53,900 nucleotides of DNA from Smittium mucronatum (taxonomy: Eukaryota; Kickxellomycota; Harpellomycetes; Harpellales; Legeriomycetaceae): contig LSSL01007626.1 in the NCBI GenBank assembly GCA_001953115.1, positions 1-53,900 of the forward strand. The letters are read 5' to 3'. The position numbers and the translations under genes are program-made. Shown here in pieces: positions 1 through 11,722 of this stretch (positions are counted from its first letter, which is position 1; every line of letters begins with the position of its first letter). A model generated the notes under the pieces. It made no database searches. It had not been told where the DNA came from and saw only the letters and a program-made list of their open reading frames with translations.

Positions 1-1956
1 GGTTAATATATAGAATCGCTGATAGGCCAATTTTTGGTGGTAATGCATGTTTTTCCGGCCAATTTTTAGACTTGCGGGATCTAAAATATGCTGATTGTAA
101 TTTTTATGTAGCATAACTTATCTCAGTTATACCATATAAAAAACGTCAGTTATATTAATTGGCTAGTGTATTAAATAGAGATTAAGTAGGTTGGAAAATA
201 TATGTAGTTGGAAATAGAATTGCTGTGCGATAAGTCCTATAGAATTAAGAGTATATTGCTAGTCACAGTGTACCTAGGTCAATTTTTGATATTTAATTTT
301 TCTTGACGCATATTTTTAAATATATTTAATCCTAACATATTTTTTAAGTTGTTTTATAGAAGCAATTTTATATTACCATAGTTCTTATGATTAATTTCGG
401 ATGTATCTATATCATATAAATAAACTAAATTATTTAATACTGATTTCCAGTTTTTTGTAAATTTATTATTTTTTTATAAATGCTGAGTTATCTGTTAGTA
501 AATAATGATTTTTTCATTCAAAGTATTTATTGGACAAAAATTAGAGGTTTTATATTTCCATCCAGTTCATAATTTGGCTCTATTTGTTGGAATTTCGTTA
601 TGAAATTTTAAGAATATATATTTTTATCGGTTTTATATATTAATTTTGCCAAATACACATTTTTATTCTCAAATTTTAATGTCTCAATTTTTATATGAAC
701 TTATTTATTGATAATAAAAATAAAAACCAGTAATATTTTATGTGTTAGATATAAATTATTTATTGAAATATTTTAACTGAACGCTAAAACTTATCTTTTA
801 AATCAAAAATATACATGACAATAAAATATTTCTATTTATTGACGATTTTCGATTTTTTAAACTAGTTATATTATTTAAAACTTTACCGGCTAGATTATCT
901 TGAACTTTTTGAGCTTCTATGCTGGTTAGAGGTAAAAAAAATTCCAATATATTTGAAGCTAATACTCGGCGATATAAATTTATTCTAGATTCGATTATCA
1001 TTTAAGGCTATTATTTTAATATATGTAGGTTTTACTTTTTTCATTTTGGATTTTGACGCTAATGAATTTATTTTTAGGATCTCTTGACTAATATATCTTT
1101 ACCTTTTTATTAATCTTCAATAAAAAATCATACTCATATTACTAAGAATTAAATATTTGTATTGACTATTTTAATGCATTTAATTTTTCATTCCAAAGAA
1201 TTTGGAAGGGAATATATTATAAAATTATGTAATAGCGTGGATATCAGATCCTCTTGTATGAGTCTCTGTTATATATATACTCCGAGTTTTCGTCCATTTT
1301 TTATTATTGCGTTCTTTAGATTGGTTAAAGACATTTTATTTTTATTTTTATGATTTCTTAGATGAATCTGAATTATTCTAAAATTTAAATATATATTTCC
1401 GATCAAATATATAATATTTTTTATCTTGGCCAAGAATTGGTAGAGTTCATTCATAATTTAGGGTATATTTCTGATGTTCCCATTTAGAAAAAATTCCCTA
1501 AGACTTTTTCAAAGATGTATGTTTTTTAAACGAAACTTAACTCATTTTCATATAAAAGCTTTTCAATAAATTTTTTTAATACATCTGCTATTATTTTGTT
1601 GAATTTCTTTTGGTCTATATTTGATAGGTTAACTCACCTGTATTTTTAAAAAAATTTAGGATATACCTTTTTTGTTATTAAAAAAATTCTGACTCCACAA
1701 TTAATATCATTCTATTTTCGCACTTCAGATGCATTATCAAAAATTTTCTTTAGAAGTGTGGCCATTTTTTCACTAAATTTTTTACAAAAACATGGGGCTT
1801 TTTCATCTGCCTATGGTGATTAATATCGGGTGATACCAAAATTTATTTTAATATATATTCATAATTTTTACCTTTTTCAGATTTTATTTATCCCAGTATC
1901 AAAACTTTTTTTTTAATTTTTGGATTATAAATTATTTTTTACCACTACAAGCTTTT
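1..1956. other. AT-rich gene-free DNA
   Basis: Very AT-rich sequence with long T runs on the plus strand. Open frames are short, low-complexity and rich in Phe, Ile, Leu and Lys, as expected by chance at this composition. I see no gene, RNA gene or clear repeat here. The last 100 or so bases may be the 5' part of the SINE-like copy that follows, because a stretch before 1950 weakly resembles the flank of the second copy. Confidence 0.7.
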
Positions 1957-2106
1957 CCTTGAACCAATGCCCAGTGGGTACGGAGCTGCTAGAGCGGAGT
2001 TGGGTAGGAAATTTTTCAGAAATTTTTCAACTTTTTTTTAAATTTTTAAATAGCGTTTTTATTCATTTTTATTAAATTTAAAAATAAATTCTGGTAAAAA
2101 AAAAAA
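1957..2106 (+). repeat. SINE-like poly(A)-tailed repeat, copy 1
   Basis: The copy begins at a conserved head (TTGAACC, then GGTACGGAGC), continues through an AT-rich body and ends in an A-tract at 2096-2106. The whole unit recurs in reverse orientation at 30693-30863, with the same head, body order and tail (AAAATAAATT before the A run). The head contains CCCAGTGGGTA followed by GGAGC, which resembles a tRNA A-box/D-arm, so a tRNA-derived SINE is a reasonable reading. I do not see a convincing B box. A small hairpin (CTGC-TAGA-GCGG, 1986-1997) sits in the head. The true 5' end is uncertain. Confidence 0.6.
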
Positions 2107-5099
2107 CCCCCCTCCACTGCAAGTTTCTCTATTTATAAAAATTTTATATAGATATTTTGGTAAATAGCTTGGAAATTTTTTTACCTGATTGTATTTCTCT
2201 GTTATAACTCTTTATTAGTCAATACATTTCTTTCTCTATATTTAATTATAACAAAAAACTAAATACTTGATATCTCATTTTTCTCTGAATTTTTGGAAAG
2301 AGTATTTGTAATTATTTCGAGGATTTTTTTTCTTTTTAACCCCTATTTTTTCTTTTGACTGGATCTAATCACTTTATTTTACAGCTCAATACTAGAAAAA
2401 AAAAATTTTCTTTATTAATTCATAGTTAAATCCACCCACTTCCTCCTACGATTCTTTTTTTTTTTTGGATTGTATTTTAACTCACTTATTTAAATATTTT
2501 TGCACTCATCTTTTATTTTTATTTTCTTTTAGCTCAGAGGGTCACATTTTCGTTTCAGAATTTTAGTGATTTCATCATCGATTTTCTCATTCCCTGTAAG
2601 CTTTGAGGTTATTTTCCAATTATTTGTGTCATTGTCATATTTATTAGAAATTAAATATTTTGAAAGTTACAAATTTATGATTTGAGAGTTCTGTATGATA
2701 ATTTTTGGCATTGAGCATCTGTTTATGGTGTTTCTCTCTAATAAAATGTGATCAACTCTCAATTTTTATATTCCGAAATATTCTCCCTAAATATATGCTG
2801 TCTCTCCATTTTTCAATTCGCATATTAATATATTAGTATTGTTCCCTTTCGAGTTCTTAGCAATTTTTATTGGATATCTATCTTTTATTCCGCTTTCTAT
2901 CATGTTCATACGTTCCATTATAAAAACCTTCTTATCCTTTACATATTTAGCCACAAGTTTTTCATTAATGAAATACAATAATATTCTTATATTTTTCGTA
3001 TTATTTATAAGATACATATTGTATTTTCATTTTTATTCTTATTTACGGTTTCAATTATTTTTATTCCAATCCTTTATTCAAAAAGATCTAATTATTTATG
3101 ATTTATTACTTATCATCATTAACAATTATTACAGTACATTTCGATAAAGGTAGTTTCGTTTTCCAATAGTTATACCAAAAATCTTTATATGTATCTTTAA
3201 TATCAATCTCATTATAACAAATTGATTATACTTTTATTATATTTTTAATTATACGAATATAATTTCTTTTTTTATTGTTGAAAATTACTTAGAGATTAAA
3301 ATTCAATAATATTGTATCCTACATTATGTTCTTGGATTTAATTATTAGATAATTTTGGAGTTTGGATACAAAATTTTATCGATTTCTATAAAATTATCAT
3401 TTTTTTATATAAATTTTCTTCTACTGTTGAAACTGCAGTTTTATCTTCTTTTAAAATATTTTTTTGGATTTATTTTTGAATCCCCTTTCATAATATATAT
3501 CTTGTATTTTTTTAATTGTTTTTTATTATTATTTTCATTTATAGCCACACTATTTCCTGCAAGATTTTATGAATTTCCGATATTTATCTGACCTTCTGTA
3601 TGATATTTAGAAGCTCTGGATATTCAAAAAAATCTTTAAATAAGGTATTTAAGCACTTGTTTCTTTTTGCTGACTATATATATATTACTCCTAGGGTTTT
3701 CCTAATACTACATAATTATTTAATTTAGGGAGTGGATTTTGAGATAATTACAATTAAAATTACAAAATAGTTGTTTCATCTTCAATAATTTTTTCCCGGA
3801 TTTTTTTTGGAGAATTTCTATATTTATTTTTGGAAAAATAGTTGGTTTTATTTGTATATTTTTAACTAAAATTAATTTACTTTGGATTTGACTACAGGTG
3901 TTTTATTATCAATTATAAAATCTTCGATACATATTTCACCCACTTTTATAATTTATAATATTTCTGTCTATTATTTTTTTCACAATTTTTTATTTTTTTG
4001 TTATCTAATTGTTTATTTTTTTATTTTTTTCATGTTTTGAGTTTGATTATCTCGCATTAAATTTCCTATTACTCTTCCTTTTTAAATAAATAAATAAGGG
4101 TGGTTTTATTTCTCACAATAATAATATTTTTACGTCAAGTATATTTAATTAATTTGGTAATTTTTTTTATTTTTTATTTTCAAGATTATTTTTATACTTT
4201 TGATGAGAATAATTTTAATTTTTTTGTAAAAAGTGCTATTATCTCAATAAATCCACCAAATTTAGAGAATTATTTGAATAGTTTTTAAAAAGAATTAAAT
4301 ATGCTTAAAAAAATTTGTGCAAGATTTTTATACTTTATATTCCTTAGAGTATTCACTAGTTTTTAAGATTATTTTTTTCATTACCATACGTTATTTCAAT
4401 ATTTTTTGCTTTTATTGACCCCTCCCCCTTACTTTAAAATTTAATATATACATATTTATAAATACTTTTCATTTTTAAATTTTTAAAAAAAAAATTATGA
4501 ACCCTATTTGTATTAGGATTTTTTCAAATAATTCAAAAACATCCGTATTAAATCTTTTAAATTAGTGAATTAATTTGGAAGGCGTTCCTCCAATGCAGAT
4601 TATCTTTTTTGAGAGAAGACCTATAGCCTTCAATTTCTTGATTATTGAAACTGACTCTTAGTCTTTAGAAATTATTTGATTTTATCTGGTGGTTTTGTTT
4701 TAGGAACTAAGTATTCGCTCAACTAGATTTATATATATATATTTTTTGAGATTAGGTATATTTCCCATTGCCAACATAGAATTTAAATTTTAGAGAAAGA
4801 CTTCGTTTTTTTATAATTTTTTGTTTTTGATACTGTTTTTGATAAGATTAATTAGCTTTTTTTACTCTTCTTCAGCAAAAATATATCTTTACACAAAATA
4901 TTTGATATGTTATCATTTCAAGGTTGAAATTATTTGTACAAAAATTATGTGAAAATTCGCAAATTTTGAAAGATCTACACAAAATTTGTTCAATTACCCA
5001 ATAATTTTTTTTTAAAAAAATAAAATTTCTTAAATATTACTCATATATATAAAAAAAAAAGTATAAAAAATTTCTATTCGATGAATTAAAAATGTATTG
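2107..5099. other. AT-rich gene-free DNA
   Basis: AT-rich and markedly T-heavy on the plus strand. The longest open frames (for example around 2839-3147 and 3355-3591) are strings of Phe, Ile, Leu and Tyr with no domain, and I regard them as chance frames. A C-rich run directly follows the poly(A) tail of the preceding repeat. I see no gene here. Confidence 0.7.
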
Positions 5100-5976
5100 G
5101 CTTGTCATGTAAATGACGGGCGTGCGACTTTATAAATTTATACATTTTTTTACATAGCCTAATTTGAGGAGTTTCTATATAGTAGGTTTGTATACCAACC
5201 AATAATTGGATGGCATGTTTTATTGTTGTAAAGATAGCTCAGACTTAAAAAGGGTATTTTCAAAATTCCCAAAAATTTATAAAAAGCTGAACATTTTCAT
5301 CTAAAAATGAAAGTAATTTACATGGAAGATTGAATTGAATATATTTTATTTTTATTCTTCTATTGGGTAAATTGGTTATTGGATGGTTTTGTTGAGAAAA
5401 TCATATTTTGCTGATAAGTAAAATTGTCCTTTTATTTGTTTGAAACTAAGAGCGCTACAATTTATCCATTTCACTTTTCCAATAGGACTGGCGCTCCGTT
5501 AACTGTTCCTTGAAGTTCAGTTATTATTAGCTTAGAAAAATGTGATATTCTCAACAAAAACCATCCAATAACCAAATACCGACTCAGAAGGATAAAACTA
5601 AAATATGTTCAATTGAATCTCCCATGTAGATTACCTTTTATTTTTTAGATGAAAATGTTCAGCTTTTTATAGATGTTTGAAATTTGAAAATACCCTTTTT
5701 AAGTCTGAGCTATCTTTACAACAGTAAAACATGCCATCCAATTATTGGTTGGTATAAAAACCTACTATATAGAAACTCCTCCAATTAGGCTATGTAAAAA
5801 AATGTATAAATTTATAAAGCCGCACGCCCGTTTTTTACATGACATTGCTAAGCTAATAATAACTGAAATATAAGGAACGGTTAACTGAGCGCCAGTCCTA
5901 TTGGACAAGTGAAGATAATAAATCGTAGCTCTCTTAGTTTCAAACAAATAAAAAGATACTTTTACTTATCAGGCTA
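5100..5976. repeat. Permuted inverted repeat, order A-B-A'-B'
   Basis: Four contiguous blocks fill this stretch: A (about 5100-5409), B (about 5410-5534), A' (about 5535-5849) and B' (about 5850-5976). A' is the reverse complement of A, and B' is the reverse complement of B. Landmarks for A/A' are the block around CCAATAATTGGATGGCATG (near 5200) against CATGCCATCCAATTATTGG (near 5735), and the ends near GACGGGCGTGCG and CGCACGCCCG. For B/B' the landmarks are CCAATAGGACTGGCGCTC against GAGCGCCAGTCCTATTGG. Arms differ by scattered substitutions and small indels. There is essentially no spacer. The order is not that of a simple palindrome (A-B-B'-A'): the second half is a circularly permuted inverted copy of the first. 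I see no coding capacity; the open frame at 5765-5947 (minus) lies inside the repeat and resembles no known protein. Confidence 0.8.
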
Positions 5977-7563
5977 ATGGAATGAAGCTTAAAAAACCTT
6001 TCAATAAAAAATTGAATATAGTGATGGCACTGAATTTTTTTTAAAAAAAGGGGAGTTCTGAAATGAAGCCAAAATAATAAATAGCTTAAAATTTTAATTC
6101 TGGGGGTTTTTTTAATGAATTATTTATTTTAAAACTTTCTGCGATTTGAATTTGAAATGATTTATTGGATATAGAATAAAATAATTAAACGCGAATAGAA
6201 GCGGTATTTATGTAAATTCGTATAAATTTTTCATAATTTAATTCTTATCAATCATCGACAGCTGATAATATAAAAAAATTTATGCGTAATTTTATAATTT
6301 AGTACAATTTTATATGAGTATAATTTTATTATATGATTTTATACTATTTTTTTTTTTAAATAAACTCAATAAAAAATTATTTTATTTTCATTAATTTAAG
6401 CTTTTTTATACTTATTTTATTTTATAAAAGAAATATTGTAAAGCATATAATAATATATTTAGTGATAAATTTTTCGATATTCTCTTTGGTAAACCTCTTT
6501 GTAGTTTTCGGTTTAAAAGAATTATGCTAAAAATGTTCAAATTTTTTTTTCTTTTTTAGATATTGATAAAGATTTTCGCTTTTTCTTGGCTTCATATTGT
6601 TAAAAGAATTGTAGAGTAATTATTTTAATTTAAAAAATATCTTGAGCCAAATTGGTCTTCATATCACTTTGTTGTAAATAGTAATCTTAAAACATATAAT
6701 TTAAATATATAAAACATATAATAACTTGCATTTTTTTGTATATAAATAAGTAAAATTCAAGAATTTCTATTGAGTAAAGAGGTTTTTTTTTGTGTGTGGT
6801 TTTAAGTAATTCTATGAACAAATAAATTAGCCCAATTTCAACAATATGCATTTTTATTGGAAAATCTGCAAATTTTATTTCTTTGTAAGATTTGTGTTAT
6901 ATGAAAATCTATGAGATATTTTGAAATATTAAAATATTAAAAAAATATGCAAAGCTTATAATTATGACTTTAATCTCCTATATACTTATGATTTTGTGCT
7001 TTACTTGTATTTTTTTTTCCGTAGTAAGTTTTTCACTTTTAATTTATTAGAAAAAGCTTAATTTATCTTGGAAAGTCCATTAGTTATTAAAATTATAAAC
7101 TTCATTGCATTCTATTACTAAAATAAAATCGGTTTTTTAATCATGAATTAGAAATAACAGCTTGTGGATTTTTTTATGCTAAGTAAAAGAAGGGTTGTTC
7201 TATCTTGGAACTTCTAAATTCTTTTGTATGCTTCACATAATTATCTAATCATAAATTTCAATGGAAAAGCATAACACCTTATTTTTGGATTTTCTGTATC
7301 TTATAAAAATATAAACCCCATCTTGGGTAGCCATAATTAATTTTTGGCTCATATTTAATTAAGATCTATTATAATTGCACATTTTGTTCTCGCCAAATTC
7401 AATAGTGTATAAAACCATAGCAGTTATGCATTTTTTCCGCCAGAAAAATAAGCTTTTAAAGGTCGAAAAACCAATTTATTATCTTGAATCCCATAAAAGC
7501 AGAATTAAAGAGGAGATGATGAGTTGAATGATTATCATGGTTATTTTGGCTGTGTCATTTATT
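5977..7563. other. AT-rich gene-free DNA
   Basis: AT-rich intergenic sequence up to the edge of the DIRS-like element, with T and A homopolymers and no credible open frame. I see no gene or structured feature. Confidence 0.7.
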
Positions 7564-7757
7564 ATAAAGTTAATTTAGTCTTTGATGACTATTAAATATT
7601 ATTATACTAATGATGGATTCATATTAAGTGTTATCATCTTTATTAATAAATCATCGAACACTACCAATAAAATTAAAACAAAATAAAGAAATGACAAAAA
7701 AAAATGTTACATATATAATGCTATGGTACGCATTGTCGATAACCTTATCATCTTTTT
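7564..7757 (-). repeat. DIRS 3' inverted terminal repeat with extension
   Basis: Inverted match to 11723-11881. Shared blocks include GCGTACCATAGCATTATATA and TTTTATTGGTAGTGTT on the element strand, and TATGAATCCATC near the outside. The outer part (about 7564-7612) goes beyond the shared repeat. It is matched instead, in inverted orientation, by the internal complementary region at 7797-7859, which places the element end near 7564. Confidence 0.88.
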
Positions 7758-7796
7758 ATAAAGGTATAAGATAAATGGGGATAGAATGGGCGGGAC

Positions 7797-7890
7797 TTAA
7801 ATGAATCCATCATTAGTATAATAATAGTTAATATTCTTCAAAGAATAAATTAACTTTACATTATAATTCATTGGATGGATTCATATTAAG
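7797..7890 (-). repeat. DIRS internal complementary region
   Basis: The part at 7797-7859 is the reverse complement of the 3' outer end (7564-7630), with landmarks GAATCCATCATTAGTATAAT and TTAACTTTA. The part at 7860-7890 is the reverse complement of the 5' outer end (11850-11880), with landmark TTCATTGGATGGATTCATATT against a slightly diverged partner. Having both complements side by side is the hallmark of DIRS elements, where this region is thought to template joining of the ends in the circular intermediate. It abuts the stop codon of the recombinase frame (7894-7896). Confidence 0.85.
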
Positions 7891-7893
7891 TGA

Positions 7894-8883
7894 CTACAGA
7901 GGCATTATCTCTTGTGTGATGTTGGTTGACGCAGTGCATGAAAAGTGATAATAATTATCAAATATTTCATAATTTGACCAGAATTCTTGAGCGAAGATTG
8001 ATTTGGAGGGAATTCTTGCGTTTGCCGCTATTGTTGCCTCAATAGCTCTCGCCTTCAGGGTAGGTGTATTTGGTGTTCGTGGGATTCTATTTGAAATATT
8101 TTGTGTATTTCTAGTTATTCTATTGACTGAAAATGTATTGTTGAAGTCATTAATATACCGGAATAGCCTATTAACTATAATTTTGTTGTCGTTAATGTGC
8201 GGGGTTGTGAAAAAATCTTTTGCAACCCTTGATCGATATACTATATATGCTTCGACAGAGCATAAAAGTTTATCAGAGTGGCAGCTGATTTCACAAGGCC
8301 TAATAATTGAGCGACCCTTGCGTTTTTCTTTTGGTACTACGATTACCAGCTTTAGCGTTTCGTTAATTGTGGTGGTCTGTGCGTCTTAAATGCGGTGTAT
8401 ATCGCTCGCCCGCATAAAACCGCATACTTCCAGAAACCAGCATGTTTTGCTGTTTAGGCTCTTGATGCTTAGGTGTCCGTTATAACCTAATTTTCTGAAG
8501 TATTATGTGATCGGTGATATATCCATAGAAGGCCTAATGAAACTAGCTATACTCGTTTCTTTCAGAGCTATTATTAATCTTCGCATGAAGTCGTTTTCAC
8601 TTATTGCCTGCTGATTGGGGGCCAACTGACAGTTAGCTGATTTGTAAATTTCGATTGTATTTACTCTCAGCTTCGATTCGGTATATATATCTGCCAGATA
8701 AGTTATTATGTCCATTAATGATATTGCAGAGTCTTTATATCGTTTTCTGTGCCATTCATTATATTTTTTCTGGATCGGGTAGTATGTCGATCTTTTCCTA
8801 ACTGATTTTTGACTATTAAAGATAAGTTCGATTGCAGTGTTGGAGACACCTTTGTCTTTGAGGGCGCTCCACTGATTCTCCAT
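7894..8883 (-). pseudogene. Tyrosine recombinase of the DIRS-like element
   Basis: One minus-strand frame runs about 330 codons from ATG at 8883 to TAG at 7894-7896 and is broken only by two in-frame TAA codons, at 8503-8505 and 8386-8388. The first third resembles the SAM-like core-binding domain (motif RVNTIEIYKSANCQLAP). The remainder matches the catalytic domain of fungal DIRS recombinases: GFMRASDIHRI holds the first catalytic Arg, VVPKEKRKGRSIIRPC follows, then LKARAIEATIAANARIPS with the second Arg, and FWSNYEIFDNYYH with the probable Tyr nucleophile. The His usually found just before FWSNY is Gln here (AQEFWSNY). Its role would be integration of the circular DNA. Since both stops lie in one frame with no frameshift, decay is recent. 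Confidence 0.87.
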
Positions 8884-9059
8884 GCCATTAGAGTCCAGTC
8901 CCTGTTCTTGGTGAGAGGGGACTTTCCGCTTTTCGGATCGGGATTACCTCTGTTGCTTGTAGAGTTTGTGGTTGTAAGATCGAAAGTGCTAACATGTCTG
9001 GAAACCAAATAGCCGATGTCTATGCGGGTGTAATTACAGTCTTTTTTATCTGCTCTCTT

Positions 9060-10779
9060 CTCGTCTTTCAGTCTATCTGTGTAATTGGATTCCGGGGCGG
9101 GCAGAGGTAAGGGCTCTTCCAACCTGCCCAGCTGAACTGCACATGTTCTGGCCTATATATTGACGGTACAGGTAACAGCTGAAATATTTTGGTATTTTCT
9201 TGTTGATCGCATATGCTAAAAGGTCCACGTCGTGCTTCCCGTACCTCTTTTTCAATTGATAAATTATACTGCTCTAAAGTGACCATTCTGTCATTGCCTT
9301 TAAGCGGCTCGGTGCATCCGCCGGGTTTAGAAATGACGGAAAATAAGTTACTTGAGGTCTAGTAATCGTTTTCAGGCGATGCTCCCATAGGCATTCCAAT
9401 ATGCTTGGAAGATTGGGTGAGGTAATTCCACCGAATTTCCTTACGTATGCTAGGGCGGTCGTATTGTCTGAGTAGATCAGAACTGACCGGCCCACCGCTT
9501 CTTTCAATTTCAATGCAATTAGAACGGCGAGTAGCTCCTTGTAGTTGATGTGGAGTGTTGCCTCTGATATTTTCCAATAACAAGAGTAGCTCTTGTGACC
9601 AATGAAGACACCCCAGGCATTATCGCTCGCATATGTGAATATCTCGATTTCTGGGATTTACAGCAGGAACGACAGACCATTCCATTTCTTCAAATGGTCC
9701 CTCCATAATAGTATATTCTGAATTTCTTTGTCTGATAAGAGCACCATCGATGTCAATCAAGCATTCTTCAACCAGGATTTTTTCTTCAGCTCCAGCAGTC
9801 GGTGCAGCATTAATCTTCCCATTAATAAAGCCACCAAAATTGCTTGTACCTTTCCGATAAAGCTTGCTAAGCATCTGAGCGACTTCTTCTCAGCGCTTAT
9901 CAGTTTTACTGCTTCTTGATGTAGGTTGTGGATCTTTTATGTTGGAACTTTCAAGGACATCTACCTGATTACTATGGTCATAACAAGGTGTATGATTCTC
10001 TGAGAGGGGATCAGATCTGACTTTACCGTGTTTATCAAGTATCCCAGCTCGGTAAGCTTCATATTTATAAGCCCTGTGTGTCTCATGCATACTTCTATCG
10101 ATTCTCCTACTATTATCAGGTCATCAAATTATGCTGAAACCCTGATTTTATGAATCCATGTCTAGTTCAGAACTAGACGCAGGATATTCGTGAATGTATG
10201 TGGACTCAGCGAAAGATCAAAAGGTAGAACATTGAACTGGTAGCTTTTTCCATTCCAACAAAAGCGCAAGTATTTTCTGCATGAATTCTTGATTAGGATA
10301 TGCGGGAATGCGTCCTTCAAATTCAGGGACTTCATAAAATCCTTTCTCCTGATTATCTTGTGGATTGATTGCAGTGAATCCATCTTGAATTTTCTTTCCT
10401 CGAGACTCAGGTTAAGTTTAATTAGATCCAATACAATTCGTAGCTCTTCCGTCTTCTTTGGAATGCAGAATAAATTGCTGTAGAATCTTGGGCTCTGATT
10501 ATCTACCTCCTCTATGGACATCTTTTCTAGTAGGAATGCCACCTCCTCCGTTAATGTATAGTGGGTCTCGCGGCTGAGCTTCCGCTTGTATCGCTGAGGA
10601 TGTGATGTTAATGGTGGCGGCCCCATCAGGATATCTTTTTGGGGACGCTGAGGGTTCCTCTTTGAACCTTTCAATTCTTTTTGTAGATTCTCCTCGGAAT
10701 CCTTGCTGTTCGGTTCCAATTTCTTGAAATGTATTTGGAACCTCTTCTCCACGACGTTCCGGACCCACTGATTGTCCAC
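9060..10779 (-). pseudogene. Reverse transcriptase-RNase H of the DIRS-like element
   Basis: The N-terminal part (10162-10779) is a DIRS/Ty3-type reverse transcriptase. Visible motifs are RFYSNLFCIPKKTEELRIVL, SLNLKDAFPHILI (motif A with its Asp) and LPFDLSLSPHTF (motif B, where the usual Gly is Asp). The catalytic box that should read Tyr-x-Asp-Asp is broken: a TAA at 10129-10131 takes the Tyr position, followed by Phe-Asp-Asp-Leu. Downstream, RNase H can be read through further stops and frameshifts. Its first catalytic Asp is Tyr (IFTYASDNAWG, codon 9631-9633), while the Glu in HINYKELLAV and the Asp in LIYSDNTTALAYV remain. The NPADAPSRL motif near 9310 is typical of this family. The protein would copy element RNA to DNA; this copy cannot. 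Confidence 0.9.
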
Positions 10780-10789
10780 GAGCTTTTCC

Positions 10790-11663
10790 TAGGCTCGTCT
10801 GAACATCGAGAGACGCACTTCAACTGGAAGAGCGGTTGAAGCCATTAATGGCACCCTCCACCCCTGCTCCTAACTCCTTTCTGAAATCATCCACGTGAGG
10901 AATTAGGAGTCAATATTGTCGCTGAAGCTTCGGTAATCTGCGCAGTTGCAATACTGGAGCTGACAGGTCTCGGAGGTCCTTCAATCTGCTGGCGCCCGCG
11001 AAAGGACCTCCTGACTATAGCAGACTTAGTATTTTGATCTCAGCCAGCTGAAACTCGAATTTTTCACTATCCATGAGTGGTTTTACGTCGGATTCCACTA
11101 CTTGTTCTGGTTTTCCTATGGATAACATTCCGCAGTGAAAGTTTTCAAGTCTAGACTGAGTTGCAATAGATGCTACATTTACCATTATGCATCTAATTGT
11201 GTTTAACACATCAACAACAGGATCATCTATAATCAGGCTAAGATTCTACTGAAGCATCGTATGTATAAAATAGTCAATCGGACGCGTTACATGTTCTGGT
11301 GCGACTTGAATTGCGCAGAAAGCTGTATCCGCCTTCTTGACTGAGCATGAGCCGCTTCGTTAATAGGGGGAGGGTTGTAGCAGACTTTGCTGCTATTGTG
11401 ACAAGCGTAGATTGCCTTCTTTTTCTCTTCTTCGGTGAGCATCGTTCTGCAAAAGTCCTCTGACATTGATGGGATAAGAATTACAGTTCTGGGTAAAAAT
11501 TAAGAACTTTTACCGGGCTAACAACTGATATATGTTGATCTTTTTCTGATCGCGGATCAGCTGTCTTGCCCACGGTCAGATTATCAACCTTGGAAGTTAG
11601 GTCGTTAATCGCGTTAAGAATACTTGCGATTACCTCTTCTGAGATTACTGTTTCTGCGCTCAT
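10790..11663 (-). pseudogene. Gag-like ORF1 of the DIRS-like element
   Basis: Starts at ATG 11663 with a short coiled-coil-like segment (ILNAINDLTSKVDNL). Frameshifts lie near 11490 and 11345, and an in-frame TAG at 11246-11248. Conserved-looking pieces are LTEEEKKKAIYACH, the pair TRPIDYFIH, and GKPEQVVESDVKPLMD, in the order expected for the first ORF of fungal DIRS elements. The distal part overlaps the region upstream of the reverse transcriptase in another frame. I recognise the family by order and motifs. The usual role is assumed to be the nucleic-acid-binding structural protein. Confidence 0.72.
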
Positions 11664-11722
11664 TATGGAAGAAAATAAATTGAAAATCCTAATTATTGCT
11701 GGTAGAGTATCTTTGCAAAAGA

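Noticed and set aside
2839..3591. Two plus-strand frames of 102 and 78 codons full of Phe, Ile, Leu and Tyr
   Set aside because: Such frames arise by chance in T-rich sequence; no Met-led domain, no helix pattern consistent with a known membrane protein, and no codon bias.
8003..8389. 128-codon plus-strand open frame with hydrophobic segments, looking like a small membrane protein
   Set aside because: It lies exactly antisense to the catalytic domain of the DIRS tyrosine recombinase, whose minus-strand motifs (RASDIHRI, KARAIEATIAANA, FWSNYEIFDNYY) are unmistakable; it also starts with TTG.
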